DNA of 64,000 bases from Cardiocondyla obscurior (taxonomy: Eukaryota > Arthropoda > Insecta > Hymenoptera > Formicidae). The notes beneath the pieces are model-generated. The model saw only the letters and a list, made by a program, of their open reading frames with translations. It searched no databases and was not told where the DNA came from. This document shows positions 21,905 through 33,605 of the stretch, piece by piece. Position numbers and translations under genes: made by a program. The stretch lies in assembly GCF_019399895.1 (NCBI RefSeq), contig NC_091865.1, positions 9,057,001-9,121,000 of the forward strand. The letters run 5' to 3'. Each line of letters starts with the position of its first letter. The first letter of the stretch is position 1.

Positions 21905-22871
21905 ATGAGTGAGGAGGAGGAGGAGGAGGCCTGGGAGGCATTGGGCGACATCGGAAAGGCGGACAGGTAATTATTATTTATTTTTTATTTATTACTTGAA
22001 ATTAAATAATCGTTTATTCGCGCGTTGATCGCATTTTATTCACCGTTCGTTAGTATTTCATAATTTTTGAACTATAAAAGCCGCATATAGAACAACACAA
22101 GTTATTTCGCACTTTATATGATATTTCAAACATTTAATAAATATATTTTATATGATACGTACTTTTTGCAAATATTATTTAATTTTTAAAGATTGTACAT
22201 TAAATTACAATTGGGCCATCAGCCTTTTACATGGGATTCAGTGCGTTTTGGTGTACACACTGTTACACATATATGTCACAATCAATTTTTTAAATATATA
22301 TTACTTTGAACTTTATTCTAATTTAGATATTGTTTCTATTATGATTGCAGGTTATCCGAATTTATGGTGTAGCTACGATGAAATGTTCAAAGAAGATTTC
22401 TATATTACAATCAATTGAAACAGCGCGGTTTTAGTTTAATATTAATTACGTATATAAATTCGTCGTTTTTTTTATCTTTTTATTACTTTAATTTAGTTAT
22501 TTTAACTTTGGGAGTAGCATATAAAGCTTCGCGTGATAAACATATTGCAGTATCTTCTCGCGATTAAAATCACTCGGTGTTTTATGTATAACTGATGTGT
22601 AAATGCAGTCAAGAAATTAGAGAGGAGGAGCAGGCTTGGGAGAAGCATCGAGTGACAGCGGAGCAACGATGGAGTAAGCATCATTTTATTTTACATATTA
22701 CTTAGTTTTTTATTTAAACATTTTATTTAAAAAGGTAAACAAGTAAATGTGATAATTTTTTATTCATTTTAATTAACTTTACATTACATTTGTTTAACCT
22801 AGATATGTTTGTTTGTTACAGTTCAGCATAATTTCGAGCGTTGCTTAGAACTCCGCTGCTGCAGTCATTCG
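21905..22871 (+). CDS. Unrecognised small multi-exon gene with acidic N-terminus
   Basis: I do not recognise this protein. Three exons join in phase through good splice sites: 21905-21966 (acceptor at 21878), 22609-22673 and 22822-22871, the last ending at TCG|GTGAGT. The predicted start is MSEEEEEEAWEALGDIGKAD, followed by SQEIREEEQAWEKHRVTAEQ and a part ending RCLELRCCSHS. Two short similar motifs (EEEEAWEAL and REEEQAWEKH) recur. A possible last exon begins at 23189 after TTTCAG and reads nine residues to TGA at 23216-23218, for about 68 aa in total; this part is weak. A spliced non-coding leader is likely upstream (donor at 21687). An upstream ATG at 21882 opens a 7-codon uORF that overlaps the start as ATGA. 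It could instead be an RNA gene with a chance reading frame. Confidence 0.42.
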
Positions 22872-23218
22872 GTGAGTGCTAACTTTTCATTTAAATTGAA
22901 ATATGAAATCTATGCAAAAAATTTTGTAAATGATACCACAAGCGGGAGGGCATTTCACATAATCAATTAATTAGATATTTATTATTTATTGAGGCACACT
23001 TACAAAATGAGCTGTTAAAACATTTTTATTAATTCTTTACTTTGTATTCTCGAGAATATCGCTTGCTCTATTGCGAAAAGCAATTGTACTCGGTGTTAGT
23101 AATTTTGTATTCCCACGTGGGGAGGAATGATCGGATTTCTGCTGGGACATAATAGAATGTAGCAATCAGTCGTTTTATAGAATTTCAGACTAAGAACTTT
23201 TTCCAAAAGTTACAGTGA

Positions 23219-23800
23219 CTCAAATATCTGCAGATTATTAAATTCTAAAGCAGAAAGCAACGTCTGTCTCTTAAATCAGGATTGTATGTAATAGCGATGT
23301 TCAGAGTTCGTGAAACTCGATGTATGGGAAGGTTAATTTAATTAATAATTTCGGCGTATAAAATGTGGCTTTACTATATCCAGATAAATGCTAGAACTCT
23401 TATCTTGAGTTATGATTTTTCTGATATCTTGAAATATTAAATGGTATACGCATGTGTGCGTTATCGTTACAGAACACAAAATGTCTCTTTCAAGAAACAA
23501 GCCTACGAATCAAATTTAAATTTATTTCTCTCTCATGTAACAAACGATCGGTACTTAAAATTACTTTTTACGTCAAAATACAATTACGATATCATTTATC
23601 ACAGTAGTGCTAATTACAAAATGTTATCATATTTTTCATATGGAAGCTACTTATATAAAAATGTTTTGAAATAATTTTATTTTATTTTATCTTGAGTGAT
23701 TAATTCATTTTACTATTACATTTTAATTTTGTATTAAAGAGAAACGAGTTAATGTAATTCCTTTTTCTACGAACTTTAAAAATTGTAAATTGGAAGATCA
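23219..23800. other. AT-rich stretch with no supported gene
   Basis: Possible 3' UTR of the preceding gene and intergenic DNA. A 77-codon open frame at 23441-23674 is AT-driven and shows no recognisable motif. Confidence 0.5.
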
Positions 23801-23829
23801 TACAGGTCGCGAATCCGGATTACCCTCGT

Positions 23830-24860
23830 TCCATTTTTCACACCCCTCTTTTGATATCTCGATGTTTTTTTTTTCGTGGCATCCCTTAAGTCAGGGTGTT
23901 CCTCCTACTCGTTCTTCTAAGTATTTCCCCTCCTCCCCCGCGCATTATTCATCTCTCGTTCTCTGTTCCTGTCGCTCTTTTTCTCACCGGTTCTTGTATT
24001 ACTCTCACTCTTTCTTTCTTTCTCTTTCATTTTTCTCATCTGTCCCTCTTCCTCATTTTCTTTCTTCGATCCACTCGACCGTCCCTCTTGTTCTCGCTAC
24101 GTCTCTCTCGTTTCTCTCTCATTCTCGTCAACGTAAAGCAACGTCCTCGTTGTACGGGGCTTCAACGTGCGGCGGCCATCTTACATACCTGAGCCTCCGC
24201 ATTGCTCGTTCCTCGAGGGCAAAAGGGAGAATATCTCAGCAAGACGACGGTGGGATGCGCGAGGCGAGTCGAAGGTGGAAGGATCGCGCGTGGAAGATGG
24301 TGAGGAGGGAAAACTGGAGAGGTGAGTCGAGCGAGAGTATAGGAGAGGAGAACGGGGACTCACGTTGAAGCAGTGAGCCTTAAGAAAGAGCGAATGGAAG
24401 GGAAAGACAGGTCTACGCGTGACCGACAAAGAAATCTGTACTCTTAGATAGGTAGTGGTATGGCAAAATGGTAGGGGGTGAGGAGAACGGAAAGGTGGAA
24501 GATGGGAGATGGGAAAGAGGTACCAAGGTAAGAGCAAAGAAAATGAGCATTCGGGCGAGGAAAGAGTAACTAAGATAGGAGATCGAACGTTTCTTGACAC
24601 GAAAGACAGGGAGGGAAAGAGGAAAGAGAAAGGAAAGGAGCGATGTTGTTAAAAAGAGCGAGTGAGATCGTCGTGGAGCGAGGAAATGTGGTAGAACTAT
24701 AGTGTTTCTCAGAGCGGACAGAGAAGGTGATATCGATAGGCCCTTGCGCGGGTTGGTCGGGGCAAAAGCGCAGATAGAAAGAGGGAGAGAGAGGAAAAAC
24801 GGAGGTGCAAAGAACGGGAAAAAGATGAAATGGCGGAGGGAAAGAAAGAGGGCCCGATCG
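23830..24860. repeat. Polypyrimidine block switching to polypurine block
   Basis: On the plus strand about 23890-24160 is dominated by C and T; about 24200-24860 is dominated by G and A. The switch falls at about 24165-24190, a short mixed GC-rich segment that contains GCCATCTT (24175-24182), matching the PHO/YY1 consensus GCCATHWY. The open frames through these blocks are low-complexity artefacts. Confidence 0.7.
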
Positions 24861-24937
24861 GAGAGGGACGGCGTCAGCCTATCTGAAGAATGCTTCTCCA
24901 GGCAGCGGCGAGGTGCTGGGACCGGCTCGGTTCAGTC
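24731..24937 (+). promoter_or_regulatory. Candidate dachsous promoter elements (DRE and initiator-like)
   Basis: TATCGATA at 24731-24738 is a perfect DRE core, and TCAGTC at 24932-24937 matches the arthropod initiator TCAGTY, followed by CpG-rich DNA. No TATA box at -30 and no clear DPE are seen. This lies 1.8 kb upstream of the ds start codon, so transcription from here would need a long or spliced 5' UTR. Confidence 0.3.
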
Positions 24938-24939
24938 GA

Positions 24940-26760
24940 GTCAGGTCAGCCCTCGGGAAGGCGACATTCTTATTCGCGGTGCTCAGGTTCCGCGTTCTTT
25001 CGGGGCCTTACGTCGCACTCATTACGGCCCCGTTGTGCTTCGCTATTTGTTCGTTATTCTTTATCTTTATTATTTTTTTTTTAATTCTGTTGCAAGTTAT
25101 ATTATTAATTGCGTGTGACTGGACTACGTTTGCCGATAACATTTATCTCGCGGCGCGCGTGCGCGCACGCGAACCCGTCTGTTATCCGTAATATTGCCTC
25201 GTAATTGACGAACTCGAGGAAGTGCTATATCGCGTAAATTTAAAAAGACTTTCATGGATTAATTATTAAACACGTTTGTTAGATCTGTACTCTTCTGATG
25301 ACTACATGTACGTCGTAAAATCGTATTCTTTTTTTCTTATGCTTTGAATATCAGACTTTGGTGTTATACCCCGAGCTCTTAATAAGAGAAAGCTTAAGAA
25401 TAACCAGCGAGTCTCCGCGCGTGCGAATTAAAACCGCCAAATTCGTAAAGATTGCCGATCGGATGTACCGGCGACTTCGACACGCGCGATTAAGAAACGT
25501 AAAATTCGTAAAACGCTCCGATCAAGTTAACCCGGCATTTCCGGCCGGTTTTAGATCGTCGCGGGTGCCATCCTCATATTCGATTGAGGCATAAATTTTA
25601 GTATAGCAACAGCCGGATATAAGAACAGCGGTCCGAATGCTGTTCGCGGACAGTTTTTACTCGGAATAACGAAGCACGTATCTCCGTCTGTGAATTTATC
25701 GTACGCATAAGTGTATCACTAAAGGAAGTAAGCGCTTATTATCTCCGCAATTCACCTACAACGCGATCGGTCCGAAGAACGGATCCTACCGGCTGCGGTG
25801 CAACATTGGTGTGCTCTCGTCTTTGTGCAGTGTTTTTATCGCGAAATAATCACAGGGGTTAATCTTTAGTGATAAATTAGTGAATTCCGAGGGATCTAAG
25901 TGTTTTGAGATATAAGAAAATATAGAGATAGGCCGCGAAAAAAGTTCGTGTTACGCGTACCATTTCTCATTTCAAAAGATTTGTCACTTGGAAGATGCAA
26001 TATGACAGACCGAAGTACGTGACGTAAATGCAGGTGTTTACCGTGTAAGAGCTGAAATAGGAGAGCAATTTTGAAGATAAATTTATTTCTAGATAGGGAA
26101 GAAAGAATAGATTTTCTTGATTTAAAGTCGAGGTAGCAAATCAATAATCGAAAAATCGTCCGAAACGTTCCACTCTCGCGCTCACGAAGCATTCGCGAAC
26201 ATCCGCAGACGCGCGTTTCGCGAGGCGCGGCTCTCGGAGGGTCACTGCCCCCTCTGCCGGGTGAAGTCTCTTCTCGTATACACTTGACTTTTAGCGGCGA
26301 AGGAAAGGAGGAGCAGAGGAGAAGAAAACGAGAAAGAAAGAAGGAGATAAGGGAAGAAAGTGCATGTATAAGATCGAAAAAGAGAGAAAGGAACAGACTC
26401 GAAAAAGAAGAGGAGAAAAGAAGACGGAAAAGAAAGCACCCACCAGCTTGTGAGTTTAAATCGGGACTCAGGTCCTGGTAAAAAAAAAAAAAAAAAAAAA
26501 AAAAATGCGACGCATCGCCGGACAGAGGACGGCGGTTCACGTCGTCGCGCGCGATTAATCTCCGTCTTTGGAGGAATGTCGCGATACGTGCAATGCGCTG
26601 GCACGTAGATGCGGAAGACGACAGGATTATCGTTGGTCACGACCATGAAGAGGAAGAACGACAGGTAGTGCGTAATCGGAGCGCGCGATTTTACGCCTAC
26701 GACAAGTCACCGTGAGCCGAGATTTGGCCAAGGCAGGTGGGCGTGTCGTGGTGAGAAGAG
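24940..26760 (+). other. Upstream / 5' UTR region of dachsous
   Basis: No coding region is supported. The stretch is CpG-rich in parts (24950-25200, 25560-25800), has a purine-rich block at about 26285-26445 and an uninterrupted A tract at 26480-26505. A GCAGTG at about 25827 is another initiator-like site. A 214-codon minus-strand frame (25896-26540) only mirrors the purine block. Confidence 0.5.
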
Positions 26761-29700
26761 ATGATCATAAGAGAATCGATGATCCTGACCCTGCTCCTGG
26801 GACTACTGTTGGTGGTGAAGCAAAATGGCGGCCAGGTCGTCAGCCAGGATGCAGCGGCGGTGGCGGCGACGGCGACGGCGACGATGGCAGTGGCCGCGTC
26901 CAACGACTATTTTACTTCACGCAACCTACCTCAAAGAGCCACGCGGTTAGTGCCACGAAGGTCACCAATGTTGCCGCAGGACAGTGGCACAGCGATGGGT
27001 CTGGCGATGCAGAGTAGAGCGGTCGACACGCGAGTTCAGCTTGAGATTAAAGAAGGCGAGCCCAAAGGCACCTTAGTCGGTAGGATACCGCTGAAGCCCG
27101 ACTTCACTTATAGATTTAACGAGCCGCCCCAGGAGTTTGTGCTCGATTCGGAGACCGGCAAAATAAGAACGGCCAAAATTCTCGATCGCGAAACTCTCAG
27201 CAGTGATCGATTTGATCTTGTCGTGCTTTCGAGTCAACCGACTTATCCGATTGAAGTACGAATTCTGGTGCTCGATGTCAACGATAATAATCCAGAATTT
27301 CCGGAGCCTAGTATTGCAGTTAGTTTTTCTGAATCAGCTGTGGCGGGTACCAAGCTATTGTTAGACGCTGCGACCGATCGAGATACACCAGAGAACGGTG
27401 TATTAGACGATTATTTTATTGTTGATGGAAATACAGATGGTAAGTTTCGTTTAGAAGTAACAGGAAATCCTACGGGTGAAACGTCGTATCTGCATCTCGA
27501 GACTACTGGCAAGCTTGATCGGGAACAAGTAGAATTTTATTCGCTCAATGTCTGCGCTCGTGATCGCGGTCGACCACCACGACTGGGTTATCTGCTAGTA
27601 AACGTGACAGTATTAGATGTGAATGACAATCCGCCCGTGTTTCAACAGAGCGATTACGTGGTAGCGTTGAACGAGAGCGCGCCAGTCGGCACTAAAGTAC
27701 TGACGGTGCATGCTACTGATAAAGATTCGGAGGATAATGCTAAACTGACGTATTATTTGCCAGATAATGAGCGAAAATTTACAATCGATCCAGAGACTGG
27801 TACGATCACGACGGCCGAGCCATTGAAATGCCCTCAGCAACGTTGCACAGTGGAACAACCAAGCGGCGGTTGCCCTAAGAGCTGCGTCATCACGGTCTTC
27901 GCTCGCGATCATGGCTCGCCTAGACAAGATGGTCGTACTTACGTGACAGTGAACGTATTAGATGCAAACGATCACGATCCTGTGATTAAATTCAGCTATT
28001 TTCCATTAAATACAGGTTCCGCTACCGTCGACGAGAACGCTGCCAAAGATGCGATTGTCGCGGCGGTATCTGTGATCGATGACGACGAAGGTTTGAATGG
28101 TAAAACCAGTGTAGAGATACGTGCTGGCAATGAGCTGGGTCATTTTCGATTGGAAAAGATGCAGAGCTTCGACATCGTACGCGTCGACGGCCGGTTGGAT
28201 CGCGAGGAAATACCCAAGTATAATCTCACGGTGGTCGCCACCGACAAGGGCACGCCGCCGAGATCAGGCACGGCCTATCTCGTAATTCATGTAAACGATG
28301 TCAACGATCACGAGCCCGTATTTCAGCAAAGCGAGTACTCAGCGGTGTTGTCGGAGCTCGCGCCGATCGGCAGTTTCGTCGCCAGCATCTCTGCTACAGA
28401 CGCGGATTCTGGGCTAAATGCGCGTATTTATTACGAATTCGGTTCTGGTAACGAACAAGGATGGTTTAGCATCGACAGCGACACTGGTTTAGTCACGACT
28501 ACGGCTACTTTAGATCGCGAAATTCAAGGTAGTATTGAACTACACGTGTCGGCACGAGACGGCGGGCCGAATACTAAATACGCATCCACGCATCTCAAGG
28601 TAACGATTCTTGATGAGAACGACGAGAAGCCACGTTTTTCAGAAAATGTCATCGAGGTCACTTTATCAGAGAATACTCCACCTTACAGTCAAGTAGCTAC
28701 TCTCACGGCTGTCGACAACGATCAAGGTACCAATGGCAGTGTTGCGTATAGTTTACACTCCAGCGTTTCGCGAAATTATCCCAAGACTTTTGCTTTAGAC
28801 GCTCTAACTGGTCAGCTAACGACGATGGTTGCTTTAGATCGAGAAACAATAGCAGCATACAAAATTCTAGTGATAGCGAAGGATCAAGGCACGCCGGTGC
28901 AATCTTCGACCGCTACTGTAATGCTAACGTTGGAGGACATTAACGATAACTCGCCGATTTTTTATCCCTGGAGATATTTAATGTCAATCTCCGAAGATGT
29001 TCCGATAGGTACGACAATAGGCAAAGTAATGGCGACCGACGCCGATGCTCGGGAAAATGCTCAAGTGAGATATACTTTAGAATCTGGCGGCAAAGGTCTC
29101 TTCATGGTAGAAGAAAGAACAGGTGAAATTATTCTGAAAGGCTCTCTACATGCTATGCACGAAACTCTTTATGAATTAATTATTTCGGCGAAAGACACTG
29201 GCGATCGAGTTGCAGTCAGAAATGCTGTAGTAGAAATTATACGCGAGGAGAATTTAGAAAATCTTGAATTTGATACTTATAACGGCTATGAATTTCGCGT
29301 TTTGGAAGATCACGGCGATTGCGATTTAATTTCGCCTAATAATCGGGAGGTCGGTACCGTGCATGTTTCGCAATACGTCGACACAGATAAAGTAAGATAC
29401 GCTATAGTATTTGGCGATCCTAAGAGCAATTTTAAAATTGACGAGAACACTGGCGTTATAAGCACCGCTGGTTGTCTGGATCGCGAACGTGTCGCATTTT
29501 ATAGTTTGCAATTATCAGCGCGTGCTAATTTCGCGTACGGACAAACAACTGTCAACATTACTGTGCAAGATATTAACGATAATCCGCCAAAATTTCCTAG
29601 AGGTGAGCGAGGCGATGAAATTTTTCTTCGTGAAAATGCGGCGGTGGGACAAGAAGTGTGCCTGGCTCGAGCTAAGGATCGTGATACTGGCGCCAATGCG

Positions 29701-32181
29701 AGAATTGTTTATTCTCTGACGCATAATCCGGACGGGCAATTCAGAGTCGCCGAAAACTCGGGCATTATCTACTTAGACAAACCGATTCGCGCACCGCCTA
29801 ATACGATTCTCTATTTAGAAGTAACAGCGACCGATTCCGGTAAACAACCATTGTCCGCCCAGCATCAAATCCGTGTGACGATAGAAGACGTTAATGATCA
29901 TACACCGGTTTTTCGGCTGACTAGTTACGAGACTTCGCTGCCGGAATCCACTCCAGTCAACGAGCGTTTTTTTTCGCTAACAGCTCAAGATGCGGACTTC
30001 GGTGCGAACGGCAGAATATTATACAGCGTTACCGATGGCAATGCGGAGGGCCGCTTCGGTATCTTTCCGGATGGCCAGCTATACGTAAAGAATGCGCTTG
30101 ATCGTGAAGTACGAGATTATTACGCACTCGAAGTTACCGCGTCCGACCAGGGCAGTCCATCACGAAGTTCCATGGTACCTGTCGTGGTACATGTAATTGA
30201 TGAGAACGATAACGCGCCTAAATTTACTAATAGCAGTTTCAGTTTTCATTTACGCGAAAACGAGCCACCCGATACATTTGTAGGTAAGCTACTAGCCACT
30301 GATCACGACGTCGGCCGTAACGCTGATCTCATGTTTTCGCTGCCAGTCAATCAGCAGGATTTCGTGGTCGATCCGAGAAATGGTTTTGTTAGATCGTTGC
30401 GTGTATTTGACCGCGAGCTCTTAGTAACGAATACCGGCGGCAGTTATATCAATCTGGAAGCTACTGTTACTGATAATGGCATTAATCGTTTACATGACCG
30501 TGTTAAGGTAACGATTTATATCACCGATGTTAACGACAATGTGCCACAATTTCAGCGTCTTCCTTATCGACTGCAAGTGAGCGAAGGCGCACCGATTGGC
30601 ACGCAATTATTACGAGTGTACACGACCGACGTAGACGAGGGGTTGAACGGCGATGTATTTTATACGTTAGAAGATGGTAATCAGCACGGTCAGTTCACGA
30701 TAGATGAGGCCACCGGACAGATCTCGCTGTTGAAAGAGCTCGATCGCGAAACATCTGACACTTACGTACTGACCGTCGTGGCACACGATGCCGGTTTGGA
30801 AATGCGACTGTCATCTAGTGCAACCGTTCACATCGAGGTGCTCGATGAGAACGATAATGTGCCGCGCTTCGTCGACAACAAGTTAAGAATCTCCGTGCTG
30901 GAAACCACGTCAACTAACACCGAGCTATTGCGTTTCAAGGCCACCGATAACGATCTCGGGCCTAACAGCGAGCTGGCATTCTCTATATCGGCAGGTAATA
31001 AAAGAGATACGTTCTTCATCGATCCATTGACTGGTATTCTGTACTTGAAGAAGCCGCTGGATTACGAAGAGCTCGTGCGTTACACGCTTAATGTCACATG
31101 CAGTGACGGAGGTCACCCACGGCTCAGCTCGGTTACCAGCTTGACCGTCGAGGTGATCGACACCAACGACAACCCGCCAGTCTTTCCAAATACAGCAATA
31201 GTGCGTCAAATACGTGAAGGTATTCTAGTACGAACGCCGATCGTTACTATAACTGCCGAGGATCCAGATTCAGGAGACAACGGCGTAGTAAGTTATTCGA
31301 TTCTCAGTCAAGATCCGGAGGACGAGGTGCGACGTTTTGGTATCAATCCATCGAGCGGAGTGATTCATACGTTGCTTCCGATCGACCGCGAAGAGGTAGA
31401 CACTTTCAAGTTGGTGGTGATTGCTACTGATCAAGCGCAGCCGCCAAGTACGCGTCTATCCGCCGAGAAACTAGTGATCGTGATAGTCGAAGATGTTAAT
31501 GATAACGCGCCGATCTTCACCAGCATGTCGGCGGTGGTGTTACCGTCTCTACGAGCCGGTAGCTTTAATCAACAATTTTCAACCAAGGACGTCGTGGTTA
31601 CACAGCTGATTGCTCGCGACCTCGATTCTAGCACCAACGGCTTAGTGACATACGAGTTGCTTCGTTCGAACGTTAATTACTCGGATATGTTTCGTATTTA
31701 TCGTAACACCGGTCAGCTCATGATGAAACTTCCGCAAGCATCCTCGAGAAGTGGTTCCCTTGAGCGTGCCTTGAAATATCAGGTAGGCGTCCGCGCGACG
31801 GATGAGGCGGTTCAGGCAGAGCGTCGTTCGTCCGAGACTTACGTGACCTTAATCGTGCCGGGCGAAACTGGCGACGATCAGCCCGTTTGGGAACATCGAG
31901 GTCAGATAGAAGGTAACGTCCACGAGAACGAACCGATTGGCACTAGTATTTTGCGTGTGAGTGCGCGTAGCCGTCGATCCACCGTGGAACTCGAGTATTA
32001 CGTGACGAACGTAACTGCCGGCGACGGGCCTCAAGTTGATCGGCTGTTCGACATCGACACGAAGACCGGCGTCCTGTCCACCGCGGCCCAGCTCGATCGC
32101 GAAACCGGCGTTCAATGGTACGAGGTGGAGATATATGCCATCGGCATCGCCGGCACCAGGCCCAGTACGACGTCTACCAAA
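26761..32181 (+). CDS. ds: Protocadherin Dachsous, first coding exon (signal peptide plus about 15 cadherin repeats)
   Basis: Giant atypical cadherin, the ligand of Fat in planar cell polarity and Hippo growth control. One exon of 5421 nt encodes 1807 residues and ends on a whole codon at ACCAAA|GTAAGT. Residues 1-29 include a hydrophobic core (MILTLLLGLLLVV) fitting a signal peptide, then an Ala-rich low-complexity segment. Cadherin repeats follow, each closed by a calcium-binding DxNDN-type motif: LDVNDNNPEF, LDVNDNPPVF, LDANDHDP, NDVNDHEP, LDENDEKP, EDINDNSP, QDINDNPP, EDVNDHTP, IDENDNAP, TDVNDNVP, LDENDNVP, IDTNDNPP, EDVNDNAP. One boundary (about residues 830-840) and one near 1700 lack the motif. 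Wording such as VVLSSQPTYPIEVRILVLDVNDN and SELAPIGSFVASI is specific to Dachsous. Further repeats, the membrane segment and the cytoplasmic tail lie beyond the window. An ATG six codons downstream is an alternative start. Confidence 0.97.
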
Positions 32182-33574
32182 GTAAGTCCGCGCCGCTTGG
32201 CTTTTGATTGATCGTCTTGGTGATATTAATGATGCTCCCTTCGTCGGCTCCTGAAAGATATTCGGAGCTTTTTGTGCGGCGTGCCAGCTCGTCCCGCACG
32301 CTCGTCTCGTGTAATGTAATTTCTCGATTGCCGGATAAGACCCCTTCTCGCGAAGCGGCCGTGCGAACAGATGAATCTGGATTGTCGTTTGCGACGCGAG
32401 ATTCGCCGGGGATATTATAATTGCTGAATTGATACCGCGCGAGATAGATTTGACGGTATGATTGGAGCCAGCGTCATTGAAACGTTTCTTTGATTTGATA
32501 TATAATTTCTGTACATTTTATTATTGCTATTTATTCTTAAAAAGCATAAAATTCTTGTGCATTATCACATGCAGTGCGTAATAATGAATCTAATAATTAA
32601 TTTTATTTTAATTCGAATGATAAATACGATACAATCTTGAACATTTAATTTCTTTTCTTTCACACGTTTTCATCACCGTTACATTTGTCAAGTAATCAAA
32701 AACACAAATTTATGGTAATTATTTTATACGCATGATTAATTACTCAGAAGATATTAATGATGTATTAAATACTGAAACTTTTTATTCGGCCGGTTGCACT
32801 AGATACATGTATAATTTTCTTAATAAATTGGTAGAATAATTTTTTTTGAGCCACGATATTATTTATGAGATACATATTACAATTATAATTATATTAATTG
32901 TTATTAATTTTAATTTAGATTAATTAAAATTATTTATGCAATTAATTTGAAGTAAAATAATTATGCGAAACTTAACAATTAATGGTGAAGAAGACCCGTG
33001 ACATAATTTTCATATTGTTAAAAAACTTACAATCTTCGGGAGGGAAACTTTATTATCGCTATTATTTCTATTCGGCCTTTCTTTCAACGCTATCCCATTC
33101 ATCAATTTCTCCTTCTCACTCTCGATGACACAATAATTAGAGCGGCAACGTACGCGCGTCGCGTATTTCCCTTCGGAGAAGCGATAATTCGACCGGCTGA
33201 GAATTGCGTTACGCAACAATACCCTTAATGCAATTAAAGCAGGCGGTAGAGTGACATAAAGAAGGATAAAGAGAATAAGAGAGAGAAGACGTGATGAAGA
33301 GAGGAAAGCAAAGAAGATTTTTTAGAGATGAGAAGCGATGGATGTGGAAGGACAACACGCGGGGAAAAGAACGTGCTCCTTTCGCGGTAGGGACAGAAGA
33401 AGGATGCAGAGAAAGAAAAAGAGAAGGAGAAGAAGGAAGAGACGAAGGGTGAAGGGGATCGTGAATACGTACGGTTTACAGCCGGTTCAGTGCTGCATAA
33501 ATAGGGCTTAGGACCCAGGACGTTTTCTCAAATTACAGGGCGCGTTTCAAATTTATACGAAAGCACCACGCCGC

Positions 33575-33605
33575 GCCGCCACCGCCACCGCCACCGCCAC
33601 CGCCG
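33575..33605 (+). repeat. CCACCG microsatellite
   Basis: About five head-to-tail copies of a CCACCG hexamer followed by GTC triplets, inside the ds intron. Confidence 0.8.

Noticed and set aside
23790..24368. 192-codon plus-strand open frame
   Set aside because: Low-complexity product of the pyrimidine/purine block; no ATG-led conserved content.
25896..26540. 214-codon minus-strand open frame upstream of ds
   Set aside because: Mirror of the purine block and the A26 tract (poly-Phe run); no family resemblance.
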